A stretch of 64,000 bases of DNA from Inia geoffrensis (lineage: Eukaryota > Chordata > Mammalia > Artiodactyla > Iniidae): the NCBI GenBank assembly GCA_036417435.1, contig CM070914.1, positions 2,790,001-2,854,000 on the forward strand. Direction: 5' to 3'. Shown one piece after another: positions 24,679 through 35,585 of this stretch. Under the pieces are notes generated by a model. The model saw only the letters and a list, made by a program, of their open reading frames with translations. It ran no database searches and was not told the origin of the DNA. The stretch's first letter is position 1. Each line of letters begins with the position of its first letter. The position numbers and the translations under genes were made by a program.

Positions 24679-24814
24679 GCTTGGCCGCAAAGCAACCTGT
24701 AAGTAATGGAAGGAAACACTGTGCTGGTAAAGAATGTTATGGTCCTGAACCTCTACCATCTGGTGTGTCTGGTTTCTGGCCGTGGCATACTACAGAATGT
24801 GCAAAAAGCAACAG
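24679..24814 (+). pseudogene. CEP78: CEP78 copy A, exon 9 (open)
   Basis: The acceptor is GACAG|GC and the donor ACAG|GTAACA, in phase with exons 8 and 10. The frame is open: [18 protein letters not shown], then [20 protein letters not shown], matching human CEP78 with moderate divergence. Confidence 0.88.
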
Positions 24815-24996
24815 GTAACATGCTTGCATTCCCTGTCTTTTTCAGTCGTTCAGAATTCTTTATTTTGGAACTTCTGTTACGTGGGTGGTCTCTGGTGCTT
24901 TGTATAGAGGAAAAATGATAACTCACACATGGCTTCTGCCTAATGAGTCCTCTAAGGAAGAAAAACCAAATGTAATTGGGAGTTTCAAGTTGTTTC

Positions 24997-25599
24997 TCAA
25001 GTGTCAAAACAGAGGTAACCCCGTGGGAGTCTTGAGGAGACTAAAATTATCTCTGATTGTGCAGGTGAGGAAAGTTTCACTAAAGGCAGGTGTAGTTGAG
25101 CAAAGCCCTACAGCACAGAAGTAGGATTTCGGATATGTACCAATGGGAAAAAAGACATTTGAGGCATGGGAAATAGTTTAATGTAGAATGGATGAGAAAT
25201 ATGCATTAGACCTAAATCAACTGGCTTATTAACTCAGTAAGTCAGATTTAGTGAGTCAAACTAGCTTTAGCTCATTAGTTATCCACGGACTAGCTGTTCA
25301 TAGTAATTTTTGTCACAGAACAGTAAATACAATTGTTGAACTATAGCTTTAGGCTTGCTAAGTGAAATAGATTGCTCTAGATGATTTTCAAGTGACTTAC
25401 TTGGTAGTATTCATGAAATTGGGGATTAACAATTGCTTAAGAAAACAAAGAGAATTGATTTTAAATAGTACTTGAAGTAGTTACTGTGTAAAATATATCT
25501 GTTCAGTTGCTCATGTTAAATGGATGTTTATAATCCCCATTGGACAACCGACTACTTTTTTGCAAATGGTAATGTGAACTGCTGTTGCATAAACTATAG
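24997..25599 (+). repeat. 0.6-kb direct repeat, copy B, in CEP78 intron 9
   Basis: This is the partner of 4885-5504 in the same orientation. It is followed within about 20 bp by a stray copy of the CEP78 exon 11 acceptor region (25617-25705), which copy A of the repeat lacks. Confidence 0.8.
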
Positions 25600-25616
25600 T
25601 GTTGAAGCCCCAGCCT

Positions 25617-25705
25617 TTGCACTTGAGTTTAACACCTCTGTGGTTTCCTATCTTCTTCTTGAGACACTTAATCTCAGGTCCATCCTCGTCACACACAGTG
25701 GTAAA
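25617..25705 (+). pseudogene. Misplaced partial duplicate of CEP78 exon 11 boundary
   Basis: About 85 bp ('tttgcacttgagtttaacac' through 'aggtccatcctcgtcaca') duplicate the intron 10/exon 11 junction at 27404-27490. It lies before exon 10, out of order. The polypyrimidine-like tract and CAG|GTCCATC are kept, but the copied exon part breaks off after a few codons. On the minus strand both copies encode similar short peptides, as expected for a shared sequence. Confidence 0.75.
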
Positions 25706-25999
25706 TTAGAGAACGATTAATATCACCATTTAAAGAAGTGAGACTGAAATCTCAACCATCCTGAACATAGGAACTGAAGGGGCCTCTCAGCAGTTCACAG
25801 TTATTACCAAGCCAGCCGGCTGAATTCTGTTCAGTTTTCTCTGCAGCAGAGCCCTCCAGGTCCTTGTTTTGAGCTTATTTATTTTTATACACAATTCTGT
25901 ATGGATACTGTACATAATACTAAATAGTTGTATTATCTGTGTTTAACTGGTGATGTATTTACATCAAGATCTAACTTCGTTTTGTTGATATCTTTTTAG

Positions 26000-26045
26000 G
26001 GGCTTTGCATTCATCAAAGCTCGTGATGTATGTAATCAGTTGCTC
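26000..26045 (+). pseudogene. CEP78: CEP78 copy A, exon 10
   Basis: The acceptor TTTTTAG|G is good. The exon reads GFAFIKARDVCNQLL, matching human GFPLIKTRDICNQL. The 3' end is slightly shorter than expected and the donor would be GTGTGT. Confidence 0.8.
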
Positions 26046-27458
26046 GTGTGTAGCTATCCTATTGATGATATATAGGGCTTGAATTGGGAAAGGTGGATGG
26101 TCATTCTCCTTGCTTTTTAAACTGACAGAGCCCTACAAGAAGCATTTCCCTCTCTGAAATAAATCCATGGAAAATATGTTTGGTCGCTCTCCCAATGCAA
26201 CTGTGTAGTTCTGTGGATTTGGCACACAACTGGCAGCCTTGTGGTTGTCAGTCCACAAATCAGCTGTTACCCAGTGAAACGAACTTGACTGCCATTTCTG
26301 ACCCCTCACATGGAGCTCTCATACTCAAGAACGTTCATATGTTTGCAGGAAACATTATTTGCAGGCGATGTGTACAAATTTCCTGATCTGAAAGCCAATG
26401 TAAAGCAACGTCTCGCACACCTCTGCTCTCTCACCACGGCCACACACACTCCCTCGCTTCTGGCCTCACGGCAAAGCTGATACTGTCAGTATCGGGTTCT
26501 CCTTCCCAGTGGTTCTGGGAGACTGCGTAGTTGCTCCGCGAAAGGCACCACTGCCGAGGGTGAGAGAAGAGCATCCTGGGTGTCAGTCCTGCCCTTGCAT
26601 GCCCAGAGAGAGGGGTGTGCACCTCGTTCTCCTGTTTGGATTTTCCTATGCTGCAGGTTTGCTGCTTGTTGTCAAAATGATGTCCTAGTGACTTGTCTTC
26701 TGCGTAGTTACATAATCCCAGCACACTTCTCTATGATCTGTAGACTTGTATGGGGTTGTGGCCAGGTCAGGTTGTAAATGTTTGGAAATGTCCAATTGAA
26801 CAACATTGCAGTGGCAGGGAAGCTTGACAGGAGACTTGTATTACTCTCACCCGAGTTTTGGCTTCAGGGTGATGAGAAGATGACATTTCTGATGGGTCAG
26901 TTTTAGTTATGTATGTGTATGTGATTTCTCATTTTTAAGCGGTAACACCTATTATACACAGCTTAGATATGTTGACTTTCTGATTATTCTTCTGATTCTT
27001 TATCAGTCCCTTTACTGATGTATTTTCCTCCGAAAAACTACATTTTCTTCCAGACTGTTTTTGTCTGATGGTGAGAAATAAATTTTTCATTTGCAGTATA
27101 AAGTTGATCTGAGAAAAAATGTTTACCTTGGCTCTTCACTTGGCTTCTGTGAAAGAAACTTAATAAAATAATATGGGCAATTCCCATTACTAATCCTAGC
27201 CATGTACAACAGAGGTCTGTGCAGTAACATAGCAAAAATAAGTTCCTGTAATTTTACTTAGTCATTGCCTGTTTTAGACTAAGGAGCAGTGAGAGACGTT
27301 TATAAATAATGATACCTCAGATCACTTTGGTTAAGTGTCCTCTAATATTTGGATATTGGATATCTGGCTTGTGTTATGTTTTACACAATCTTGTTTTCTT
27401 TCTTTGCACTTTAGTTTAACAACTCTGTGGTTTCCTATCTTCTTCTCGTGACACTCAG
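26046..27458 (+). other. CEP78 copy A intron 10
   Basis: No recognised gene. The 26.38-26.78 kb stretch is somewhat GC-richer and has an AATAAA near 26160 (in 'ctctctgaaataaatcc'), resembling a 3' UTR, but I cannot name a source. Confidence 0.4.
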
Positions 27459-27610
27459 GTCCATCAGAATTTCCTGTGACTCTGACAGTAGAGAGTCCTT
27501 CCTCCTCAGAAATCAAAGAGGTCGATGATTCCTCAGGAAGTGTTCAGGAAGAGCCAGAGAAAATCCGTTTGAAACAAGAAGCATTGCCGGGACAAAGTTA
27601 TCACTTGAAA
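27459..27610 (+). pseudogene. CEP78: CEP78 copy A, exon 11, continuing into foreign text
   Basis: After CTCAG| the frame reads [35 protein letters not shown] and QEAL, matching human CEP78 up to the end of that exon. The expected donor is not seen. Instead the sequence runs on into unrelated text that is open in another frame, as if the exon end had been deleted or joined to other DNA near 27585. Confidence 0.82.
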
Positions 27611-27737
27611 GCTATAGAGAAGATTATTTTTCAAACGGAAGCCTGATTGCAACACGGCACAGCTTGTGTGAGGGTTCTGTTTTCCCCTCCCATCTGCACT
27701 GTATCCCCGTGAATGGTTCCTTAAGCTTAGACCAAGG
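27595..27737 (+). pseudogene. Unidentified exon-like segment 1
   Basis: In the frame starting near 27595 the text is open and protein-like: [18 protein letters not shown], then CEGSVFPSHLHCIPVNGSL, SLDQ, ending at a consensus donor CAAG|GTGAGT (GT at 27738). I do not recognise the protein. It does not match the human CEP78 continuation I remember. The 5' limit is unclear because it runs straight on from CEP78 exon 11. Confidence 0.5.
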
Positions 27738-28608
27738 TGAGTGGTGGACACTTGAACTCTAAGAAATAAAAATCAAAACGTGTCATTAGTACTATATTTT
27801 CCTTTGCTTAGAACTTTAGTATATTAGATTTAGGGAGAACCTTAGTGATCATACGATAAAGAAATTGAGTTCTGAACGAATATAGTCAGCTGATTCAGTG
27901 CTCTTGTTTTACAGATGAGAAAATTGACAGTTGTAGTTGAACTGTCTTTTTATAAGAGGAAAATATGGCCTCATTTTAAATAAAAGTAAAGTTGAAAAAA
28001 GTTTTCATGTTGATATTCTCCTTTCCTAAAATAAAAAATATCAAGAAGCTACACTCTATTACCAAATAAACCTGACCTCTAATGTCATTCCATACTTTTG
28101 TTTGTATGGACAGAAAAGAAAAATTTATTTTCATAAGAAATTTTTGCACCTCAAAAATAATATATTTATTGTATTTCAACTGTAAATCAGAGCTGAACAT
28201 TTCTAGTAAATAAAGGAACACCGTTTGGGGGGACCTTGTCTTTGTGCTACAAAGTCCATGTTTAATTTTTTTAAATTATTTAATATGATTGTCCTTTCAT
28301 ATGAAACATGACAGGTTTCAGAACTAATTATCCCATTATTGTAGGACTATGGGAATTACTCTTTGATTTTCAAGAGAAAGTTAGATTTTTATTTTTTAAT
28401 TAAAATTAATGATAATGAGAAATTTTAAGAAAAAAACTTAGAAAATTATGAAATGTTAGAGTAGGAGAAATCTATAGTTCATGTAGAGTTACCCCCTTTC
28501 ATTTTATAAATGAGCACCTACAATTTGTAGCACGTAAGTGGTTTATTAGTAAATGGCAGAGTGCGACAAGACCCTAGAGCATCTAACCCGCCTTCCTTGT
28601 CACTTTAG

Positions 28609-28710
28609 ATGCGATGTATTCATTTCCTTCACGAGCAGACCAGGAGATTGTATTTCTAAAAGCAATGATAGACACTGGGGAAGACCGAGAAGTTTAAACA
28701 CTGGGACCAC
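28609..28710 (+). pseudogene. Unidentified exon-like segment 2
   Basis: The acceptor CACTTTAG| at 28608 is followed by text that continues the phase of segment 1: DAMYSFPSRADQEIV, FLKAMIDTGEDREV, then TAA at about 28696. Downstream text in neighbouring frames (for example TEQQIQNALRTLSSS, and YQSVYISPQQSRDF) suggests a longer coding exon broken by indels. The gene is unknown to me. Confidence 0.45.
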
Positions 28711-28972
28711 AGAACAGCAGATTCAGAATGCACTGAGAACCCTTTCTTCCAGCTCTTCTCCGTTTTCACAGGACACCACAATGATGGTATCAAAGTGTTT
28801 ATATAAGCCCACAACAATCAAGAGATTTCAACATAGTTTTGAAAGACAGAAGACAAGTGGAAGAGTGTGAAACTGAAGCAGTAGAACAGAGGAAGAGCAT
28901 CACCTAGAATATGCACGGGGACCACCTGCAACTGAGGAGGATTCTGACCCCACCTGCAGAAGCAGCCCCATG

Positions 28973-29430
28973 TGTGGGAAGCAGTCAGCCTTGAGAGCAG
29001 GCTGCGGACGTGCCAGGCATGCCGCCGCTGCTCGAAGGGACTGTCCCTACTTGTTCCCCTCCTTGTTCCATTCCATGGGAGATGAATCACCAGGGCCCAG
29101 AGATCAGAAAGAACGTGAAATGAGACAAGCAAAGCTGTCTCCCCGCTGCACGTGCAGGTTATTTTTGATGATTCTGGGTTGATGGGTTTTCTCCCAGGGA
29201 AGTTAACCCTGAGCCGAGACACTCTTCAGATGATGTAAACCACCATCTGGCAACCTTCCTTTTTCTGGTCTATAGAATCTGCCACCGTAGCGCAATAAAA
29301 TTTGCCTTGCAACAGTCAGTTGTGTTGGTCCTTCTGACCCCATTCATCGGTGCTATTTCAGTTCCTTGCCCCACCCCTTCCCTTCTGACCCTGGGTGGTG
29401 AGATCCTCTTTTTCCATCTGGTCCGTGGCA
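28973..29430 (+). repeat. 5' LTR of the provirus
   Basis: 458 bp from TGTGGGAAGC to GTCCGTGGCA. A TATA-like 'ctatagaatctg' lies near 29271 and AATAAA at 29296, in the order expected for U3/R. It pairs with 35600-36056. One 4-bp indel (CGCT) and many substitutions separate them. Confidence 0.93.
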
Positions 29431-29432
29431 AG

Positions 29433-29450
29433 TGGCGCCACAACAGGGAC
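29433..29450 (+). promoter_or_regulatory. Primer binding site, tRNA-Lys type
   Basis: The 18 bases TGGCGCCACAACAGGGAC, two bases after the LTR end, match the Lys3-type primer site with one or two changes. This places the provirus in the ERV-K-like primer class. Confidence 0.85.
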
Positions 29451-29568
29451 CTGAAGCATGAAGGCAATTAGAAGAGAAAGTGCAGGTAAGAGAACCCATA
29501 TGCAAACTATGTGTGGCCACGAGCAAAAGTGAAATAATAGAGGCATAAGGCAATAGAAGTAAAATCAG

Positions 29569-31136
29569 GTGGGACAGAAGGGCTCAAAGGAGCGTGAATT
29601 ATTTGCTCAGGTTTTACTTTCGATGCTTAAAGCTCGGGGTAATAAAGTTTCTGCCTCACAGTTGACTGAGTTTCTGCAGCATATCCGTGATGTATCTCCC
29701 TGGTTTCCCGATGGCGGCTCTGTTGACAAATCTGGCAGAAAGTTGGAGAAGATTTAAAACATTATTCTGAGGCTCGAGGGCCTACTCATACTCCTGTTAC
29801 ATTTAGTTTGTGGAATCTCATAAAAGAATGTTTAGATTCTTCTCATGATAGTGTTGATTTGAATGTAAAGTCAGAAAAACAAAAGCCTTCAGAAGATCAA
29901 ACTGCCTTAATGGCTTCTACACCGCCACTTCCTAAACCTAGGAAACATCAATTTTAACATATCAGATGAAGAGGAACATTTCGATTTAACCGATGAGGCT
30001 TTTAAACACGGAAGAGAAAAAATATCTCGAGGATGATTTTCTAATGGCTATGATAGATAAGTCAGTGCAAAAGCTGCAGATTAATAAGGACTGTCTTCCT
30101 CAAAAATCTACATCTCTAAAACTGCTCAGTCCCTTGCAGCGCGCTGTACAAGGAGCAATAAAACGAGGAGTAGATCCTATTTTCTGTTGTCCTGTCATAA
30201 TGATCCTGGTCCTAATAATAATAATAATAATAATAAGACCTGATCCTAATAATCCTCAACAAGCTATTAGGGAGCATCAGGCTCTTCCTTTTAAAGTTTT
30301 GAAAGATTTAAAACCTGCCTGTGCTCAGTATGGGCCCACTGCTCCTTTTACTACTGCTATGGTTGACCGGAGAAGCTATTGCAGGAGAAGCTCTTCCCCC
30401 GCGCCCCCCCTCCCCGCTGACTGGAAGTCTACTGCACGAGCTTGTTTAGATGGTGGAGATTATTTAATACGGAAGTCTAATTTTTATGAACGGGCTGCTG
30501 AACAAGCAGAGAAGAACGCTACCCATAATATTCCAGTTGATTATCATATGCTGGTTGGGGAAGGACAGTATATTTCTTTACAAGACCAATTAACTTACCC
30601 CTTGTTGCTTATCCTCAAATACATCATTTGGCATTACAAGCCTGGAGGAAATTACCTTATACACACACAACTGAGGACCTTTCAAGAATTAGACACAGAC
30701 CTGATGAACCATATGCTGATTTTGTAGCTAGATTGTCACAGGCGGTGGGGAGACTCATTGTGGATGGACCCACTGGTACAATTGTAGTTAAGCAACTTGC
30801 TTTTGAAAATGCTAATAATGCATGTCAGGCCGCATTCGACCTTGGAGAAAACGGGGAACATTGGAGGGCTTTATTTGCCTTTGTGCAGACATTGGTCCTG
30901 CTTATATACAGGGTGCTGCTATGGCTGCAGCATTAACTACAGTGGGGTTTAAAAACAAAGGAAAACAAAGACTTGTATTAAATGCGGAAAGGCAGGTCAT
31001 TTTGCTAGAGAATGTATATCTTTTAATTCTAACCCTAGTCCGTCCTTCCTTCCCTGTTCAAAAACCTCCAGATGGTCGGAAGATCCCTGGCTTATGCCCT
31101 AGAAGCAATAGGGGAAAACGCTGGGCACGAGATTGT
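29569..31136 (+). pseudogene. gag: gag remnant
   Basis: The matrix start reads GQKGSKER with the glycine expected for myristoylation, but the start codon is GTG (29569) where ATG is expected. This frame ends at TAA 29755. Capsid text resumes in other frames: QALPFKVLKDL (about 30280) and, near 30690, the major homology region with PDEPYADFVARL. At 30974-31015 there is one good zinc knuckle, C-x2-C-x4-H-x4-C. At 31095-31136 a second knuckle has the same spacing, but its second Cys is Ser and its His is Arg. A short (AAT)n run sits at 30209-30235. Several frameshifts exclude a full Gag. Confidence 0.88.
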
Positions 31137-31734
31137 CGCTCACTGACCCACAAGGATGGGACACCACTGTCGGGAAACTCCTCCCGGGGCCTTCCCCGGC
31201 CCCAACAAACAATAGGGCCGATGTCTGTGTATCCTCCTCAAATGATCAGTCAGACATTAACCAAGAACAAAAACATACAATATCCTCGCTCTCCAGAGCA
31301 ACACCAGGAAGCGCAGGACTGGACCTCAGTACCTCCGCCCGATATGTATTAACTCCTGAAATGGGTCCTCAGGCCCTCTCTACGGGCATCTATGGACCTT
31401 TACCCAAGGGTTTGATGGGACTGTTATTGGGAAGAAGTAGTGTCACCATGAAAGGTTTAACTATTATGCCAGGAGTCACAGATTCTGACTACGAAGGAGA
31501 AATAAAACTCATGGCACAAACCACTAAAAATATAATAACTATTTCTCCTGGTGATAAAACTGCACAATTGTTACTTTTGCCCTTTGTACCTCATGGACAA
31601 ATTTTACAACATCAAAAGAGAGGAACAAAGGCTTTGGGATCATCTAATGCTGCCTACTGGATTCAGAAGATAGGGAAAGACCGTCCAGAAATGAAATTAA
31701 CCATTAATGGAAAGGTTTTTTTTCAGGTTTGTTA
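31137..31734 (+). pseudogene. dUTPase domain of pro
   Basis: The open frame runs to the TAG at 31733. dUTPase motifs appear in order: AGLDLS (31313), GRSSVTMKG (about 31431), GVTDSDYEGEI (about 31474) and GDKTAQLLLLP (about 31552). The enzyme would hydrolyse dUTP to keep uracil out of viral DNA. Catalytic-type residues look kept, but the upstream Gag frame is broken. Confidence 0.9.
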
Positions 31735-31956
31735 GACGCTGGAGCTGATGTCTCTGTTATGACGCAGATGCACTGGCCTAAACATTGGCCCATTAGTCCT
31801 ACTATTACACAACTTCAAGGAATAGGACAAAGTTCTTCTCCTCTGCAAAGTAGTCAGTTATTATTATGGCAAGATAGTGAGGGCCATTCAGGATACTTCC
31901 AGCCTTATGTTTTGCCTGGGCTGCCTTTAAACCTCTGGGGCCGAGATATATTATAA
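31729..31956 (+). pseudogene. pro: Aspartic protease remnant
   Basis: The short frame after a shift from the dUTPase frame begins LLDAGADVSVM. The retropepsin active site is normally D-T/S-G-A; here it is DAGA (31735-31746), so the catalytic triad neighbour is lost. The GRDIL-like end at about 31940 is typical of the C-terminal retropepsin motif. It ends at TAA 31954. Confidence 0.87.
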
Positions 31957-32099
31957 AAAGAAAGGGGAGTACTGCTTTATAGTCCAAATTCTCAAGTCTC
32001 TAATATGTGGGATCAAGGATTTCTTCCCACAAAAAGGCTGGGAACAAATCAACAAGGAACTGTCTGTCCTATTGATGTGAAAATAAAAAATGATAGACA

Positions 32100-33130
32100 A
32101 GGTTTGGGTTTTTCTTAGGGGCCTTGGATTCTCCTCCACTCACTGCTGATCCAGTTACTTGGCTGACTGATGACCCTGTACGGGTGGACCAATGGCCCCT
32201 CACAAAGGAGAAATTAGAAGCTGCAGAACAATTAGTACTGGAACAATCAGGGCATTTAGAAATTTCCAATAGCCCTTGGAATACTCCTATTTTTATTATC
32301 AAGAAAAAGTCTGGAAAATATAGGTTATCACAGGATCTAAGAGCTGTCAACAAAACTATGCTAATAATGGGAGCTCTTCAACCAGGCCTACCCTCTCCAG
32401 CAGCCATACCACACAATTATCATCTTTTAGTTATAGATTTAAAAGATTGTTTTTTCACTATTCCTTTGTTTCCTGAAGATAAAAAATATTTTGCTTTTAG
32501 CTTGCCTTCCTTAAATTCTAAGGAACCCATGAGGAGATTGCAATGCAAAGTATTGCCTCAAGGCATGGCAGATAGTCCTACATTATGCCAAAAATATGTG
32601 GCTCAGGCCTTGACTCCTGTGAGAAAAAGGTTTCCAACGTTATATCTGATACATTATATGGATGATATACTTTTAGCCACTGATATATTTCTTTATTACA
32701 GACTGCTTTTCAATTTTTACAACAATCCTTACAATCATTTGGCTTGGTCATTGCCTCAGAAGAAATTCAAAGACAATCTCCATTTTCATATTGGGGAAAA
32801 TATATCGATAACACTACTATTAGGCCTCAAAAACTGCAAATTCGAGTTGATAATTTAAAAACATTAAATGATTCTCAAAAATTACTTGGCGATATTAATT
32901 GGCTAAGACCTTCCTTAAAACTTACTACTGCTCAATTACAGCCTCTGTTGGATATTCTGAAAGGCAATTCAGACCCTTCATCATTACACTCCATGACTCC
33001 AGAGGGTTTCCAAGCATTACAAATAGTTAATAGAGCTATCAGCTCTGCGCAGTTAACTCGAATACATAACTCACCTGCCAATTTCTTTGTTTGTCCAACA
33101 CTTCATGTTACCTACAGCTGTTTTATGACA
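32100..33130 (+). pseudogene. pol: Reverse transcriptase remnant of pol
   Basis: Motifs are in order in the first frame (32124-32858): [53 protein letters not shown] and the catalytic YMDD at 32655-32666. The frame then shifts near 32700. The thumb/connection text (for example LLGDINWLRP) is in the 32744-33148 frame. It shifts again near 33145. Confidence 0.93.
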
Positions 33131-33149
33131 AACTGCTGGGATTATTGAA

Positions 33150-33735
33150 TGGATTCATATGAAAACTACACCCTCTAAAGTTATTAACCCTTATTATGAA
33201 CTTATTAGTAATTTAATAATGCAAGGTAGAACTAGATGCTTACAACTTATAGGAATAGAACCTTCTCAAATTATTATCCCTTATTCAGTTAGTCAACAAA
33301 ATTGGCTTTTTCAACATAGTAACGAATGGGGACCTGCTCTTGCAGGATTTCCAGGAAACCTAGAATGTCATTATCCTGCTGATAAGATAATTCAATTTAG
33401 TAAAAATAATCTTTACATTTTTCCTTCTGTAATCCAACGACACCCTATTCCACATGTACCTTTGGTTTTTACAGACGGGTCCTACTCAGGAATGGCTATT
33501 GTACTCATGGACGACGAGACAAAACTGATTGAACAAACTTCACTGACTTCAGCTCAGCGTGTTGAACTACATGCTGTTATTATGGCTTTTGAGCATTTTC
33601 CTTCTGTGTCTCTTAATCTGTTTTCTGATAGTAAATACCGTATTGATCTATTACTTCTTTTGGAAACTGCTACCATAGGACATACTAATGACCCTGAATT
33701 GTCATCCTCTTTTCGTTTGCTTCAACAGCTTATTC
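33150..33735 (+). pseudogene. pol: Connection and RNase H of pol, split by a SINE
   Basis: The open frame holds tether text (WLFQHSNEWGPALAGF) and RNase H motifs: TDGSYSG near 33471, the second acidic residue in RVELHAV and the third in FSDSKY. The domain is cut near its end by the SINE at 33736; the C-terminal HSHDGPVAALHIRAHSNLPG text resumes after it. Confidence 0.92.
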
Positions 33736-33958
33736 GGGGCTTCCCTGGTGGCGCAGTGGTTGAGAGTCCGCCTGCCGATGCAGGGGACACGGGTTCGTGC
33801 CGCGGTCCGGGAAGATCCCACATGCCGCGGAGAGGCTGGGCCCGTGAGCCATGGCCGCTGAGCCTGCGCGTCCGGAGCCTGTGCTCCGCAACGAGAGAGG
33901 CCACAACAGTGAGAGGCCCGCGTACCGCAAAAAACAAAAAAACAAAAAAACAAAACCC
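33736..33958 (+). mobile_element. CHR-type SINE inserted in proviral pol
   Basis: A plus-oriented SINE from 'ggggcttccctggtggcgca' to an A-rich tail, with target duplication 'agcttattc' at 33727-33735 and 33959-33967. It is younger than the provirus. By chance the SINE reads through in frame on both sides, so long open frames span it. Confidence 0.95.
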
Positions 33959-35053
33959 AGCTTATTCATTCCCACGATGGTCCTGTTGCAGCTCTACATA
34001 TCCGTGCTCATTCTAACTTGCCTGGTCCATTGGCTAAACAATGCGACTGCAGATGTTTCAACTCGATCTAAACGTGATCTTTATCCTGTACACTTTCCTC
34101 CCAAGAATAGTGTTGAAGTTACTCCTCCTCCTCAATCTCTTTTCCCTAAAGCAGGACATATCCCAATTTACCGTACTCCTCCTTTCCGTTCGTCACGCTA
34201 TCAAGAATGGCTAATGTATTGCATTCGCTACTTGCGTACTGTAAATAAACATGGTTTATATCCAGGACGCCCTTGCGTTATGCTGAGTTACGATCAAACT
34301 CCTTTACAAGCAGCACAGCGCTCCCATGCTTTACCTCATCAATCAGCTACCACCTTACGCAAACAATTTTCCCTTCCTCGTGAGGCTGCCCGACAAATTG
34401 TTAAGCAATGCCCACAATGTTTACCTCATCTTCCCGCTCCACATTATGGTGTCAATCCTGGTGGATTATTACCTAGTCATTTATGGCAAATGGATGTTAC
34501 TCACATCCCCTCTTTTGGGAAACTGCAATTTGTTCATGTCACTATTAACACTTATTCTGGCTTCCTTTGTGCTACCGCACAAACAGGAGAAGCTACTAAA
34601 CATGTTATCGCTCATTTATTACACTGTTTTGCTTTCATGAACCTTCCCAAAATTATTAAAACAGATAACGGGCCCACTTACACTAGTGCTGCTTTTGCAA
34701 CATTTTGTAATTCATTACAAATTACCCATATTACAGGCATTCCATATAACCCTCAAGGACAAGGTATTATAGAACGTGCAAATAGATCTTTAAAGCTAAC
34801 TATTGAAAAAATTAAAAAGGGGGAATTATACAAAACAACCCCACATAACCTTATAAATCATGCTTTGTTTATTTTAAATTTTCACACTGTTGATGAATTT
34901 GGCCGTTCTGCAGGGGAGAGGTTGATGGCTGAGCCAAGATTGGCCTCTCGATCTCCGGAGGTCCTCTGGAAAGATCCATTATTTGGGGCCGTGGTCACGT
35001 GTGTATCTTTCCCAGAGCAGCGCCTGGACCTCGCTGGCTTCCTGAGCGCTTAG
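33959..35053 (+). pseudogene. pol: Integrase region of pol (longest open viral frame)
   Basis: The frame is open to TAG 35051, joined upstream to SINE sequence. The zinc-binding HHCC text (HALPHQSATTLRK...CPQC) is near 34330-34425. The catalytic D,D-35-E residues are seen in QMDVTHI (about 34490), KTDNGPTYTS (about 34660) and GIIERAN (about 34768). The C-terminal part, with the tryptophan-rich tail expected of betaretroviral integrase, ends in changed text after about 34900. No upstream Gag-Pol frame could deliver it. Confidence 0.92.
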
Positions 35054-35580
35054 TCAAGCAAACAGTCGGCTCGCCACAGCTCACAGGTTCAGAAGCTGAG
35101 GAAGCTCTGCGTCTCTCCCGAAAATCTGACACTGTTGATTCAGAAAGAGAAGGAGATCAGACGGCAGCATTAAAACTGAGGGTGCGTTTAGCTTGCCATG
35201 CAAAGTAGACATGGATTTGTGTTACTCCTGATAAGTATGACGACTCTATTTGGGAATGAGAAAAAGTAAAAATGAATCTGCTGTTTGGTCAGATAATAAT
35301 ATTAGTCTTGATCTTAAGGAGTTACATGCTGAAACTCAGGATATGCAAAATGCACATCTTGATGATATTTCACCAGAAGATGTAATTCAAACTTTACTGG
35401 ATCATTTAAAGTGGTTAAACCCTCAGTCTTGGATTACTAGAAGGTTGTGAGGATTTATTACCCTGGCCATAATTTACCTATTATTGATAATAATCTTCTC
35501 ATGTCTGTTTCGTATCCTCATGCAACAATATACTACTCGTGGCACTAAGTTTCATGGAATAATTTTGTAGCAAAAATTAA
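35054..35580 (+). pseudogene. env: env remnant with large internal deletion
   Basis: Only about 0.5 kb lies between integrase and the polypurine tract, far less than a full env. A hydrophobic run (FITLAIIYLLLIIIFSCLF, about 35451-35507) and a short basic tail ending at TAG 35568 look like the TM anchor and cytoplasmic end. The text before it (DISPEDVIQTLLDHLKWL) may be the preceding ectodomain, in another frame. The surface subunit and most of TM are missing. Confidence 0.72.
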
Positions 35581-35585
35581 AAAAT

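Larger units (their letters stand above)
10133..27610 (+). pseudogene. CEP78: CEP78 copy A, decayed multi-exon gene
   Basis: Ten segments in order and on one strand match successive parts of the human CEP78 protein as I remember it: exons 1, 2, 3, 4, 5, 7, 8, 9, 10 and 11. Most are flanked by AG and GT splice dinucleotides, so this is a genomic rather than retroposed copy. CEP78 is a centriolar/ciliary protein with N-terminal leucine-rich repeats and a C-terminal coiled coil. Here exon 1 carries a 1-nt loss right after the ATG and a 16-nt loss near its end. Exons 3, 7 and 8 each lack 1 nt, exon 5 lacks 2 nt, and exon 6 is gone. Nothing matching the C-terminal coiled-coil exons follows exon 11; the copy gives way to unidentified exon-like DNA and a provirus. 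No full CEP78 could be made. Confidence 0.88.

Noticed and set aside
33702..34016. Long frames running from viral pol through the SINE
   Set aside because: The SINE has clear target duplications; the read-through is accidental and does not define a new protein.
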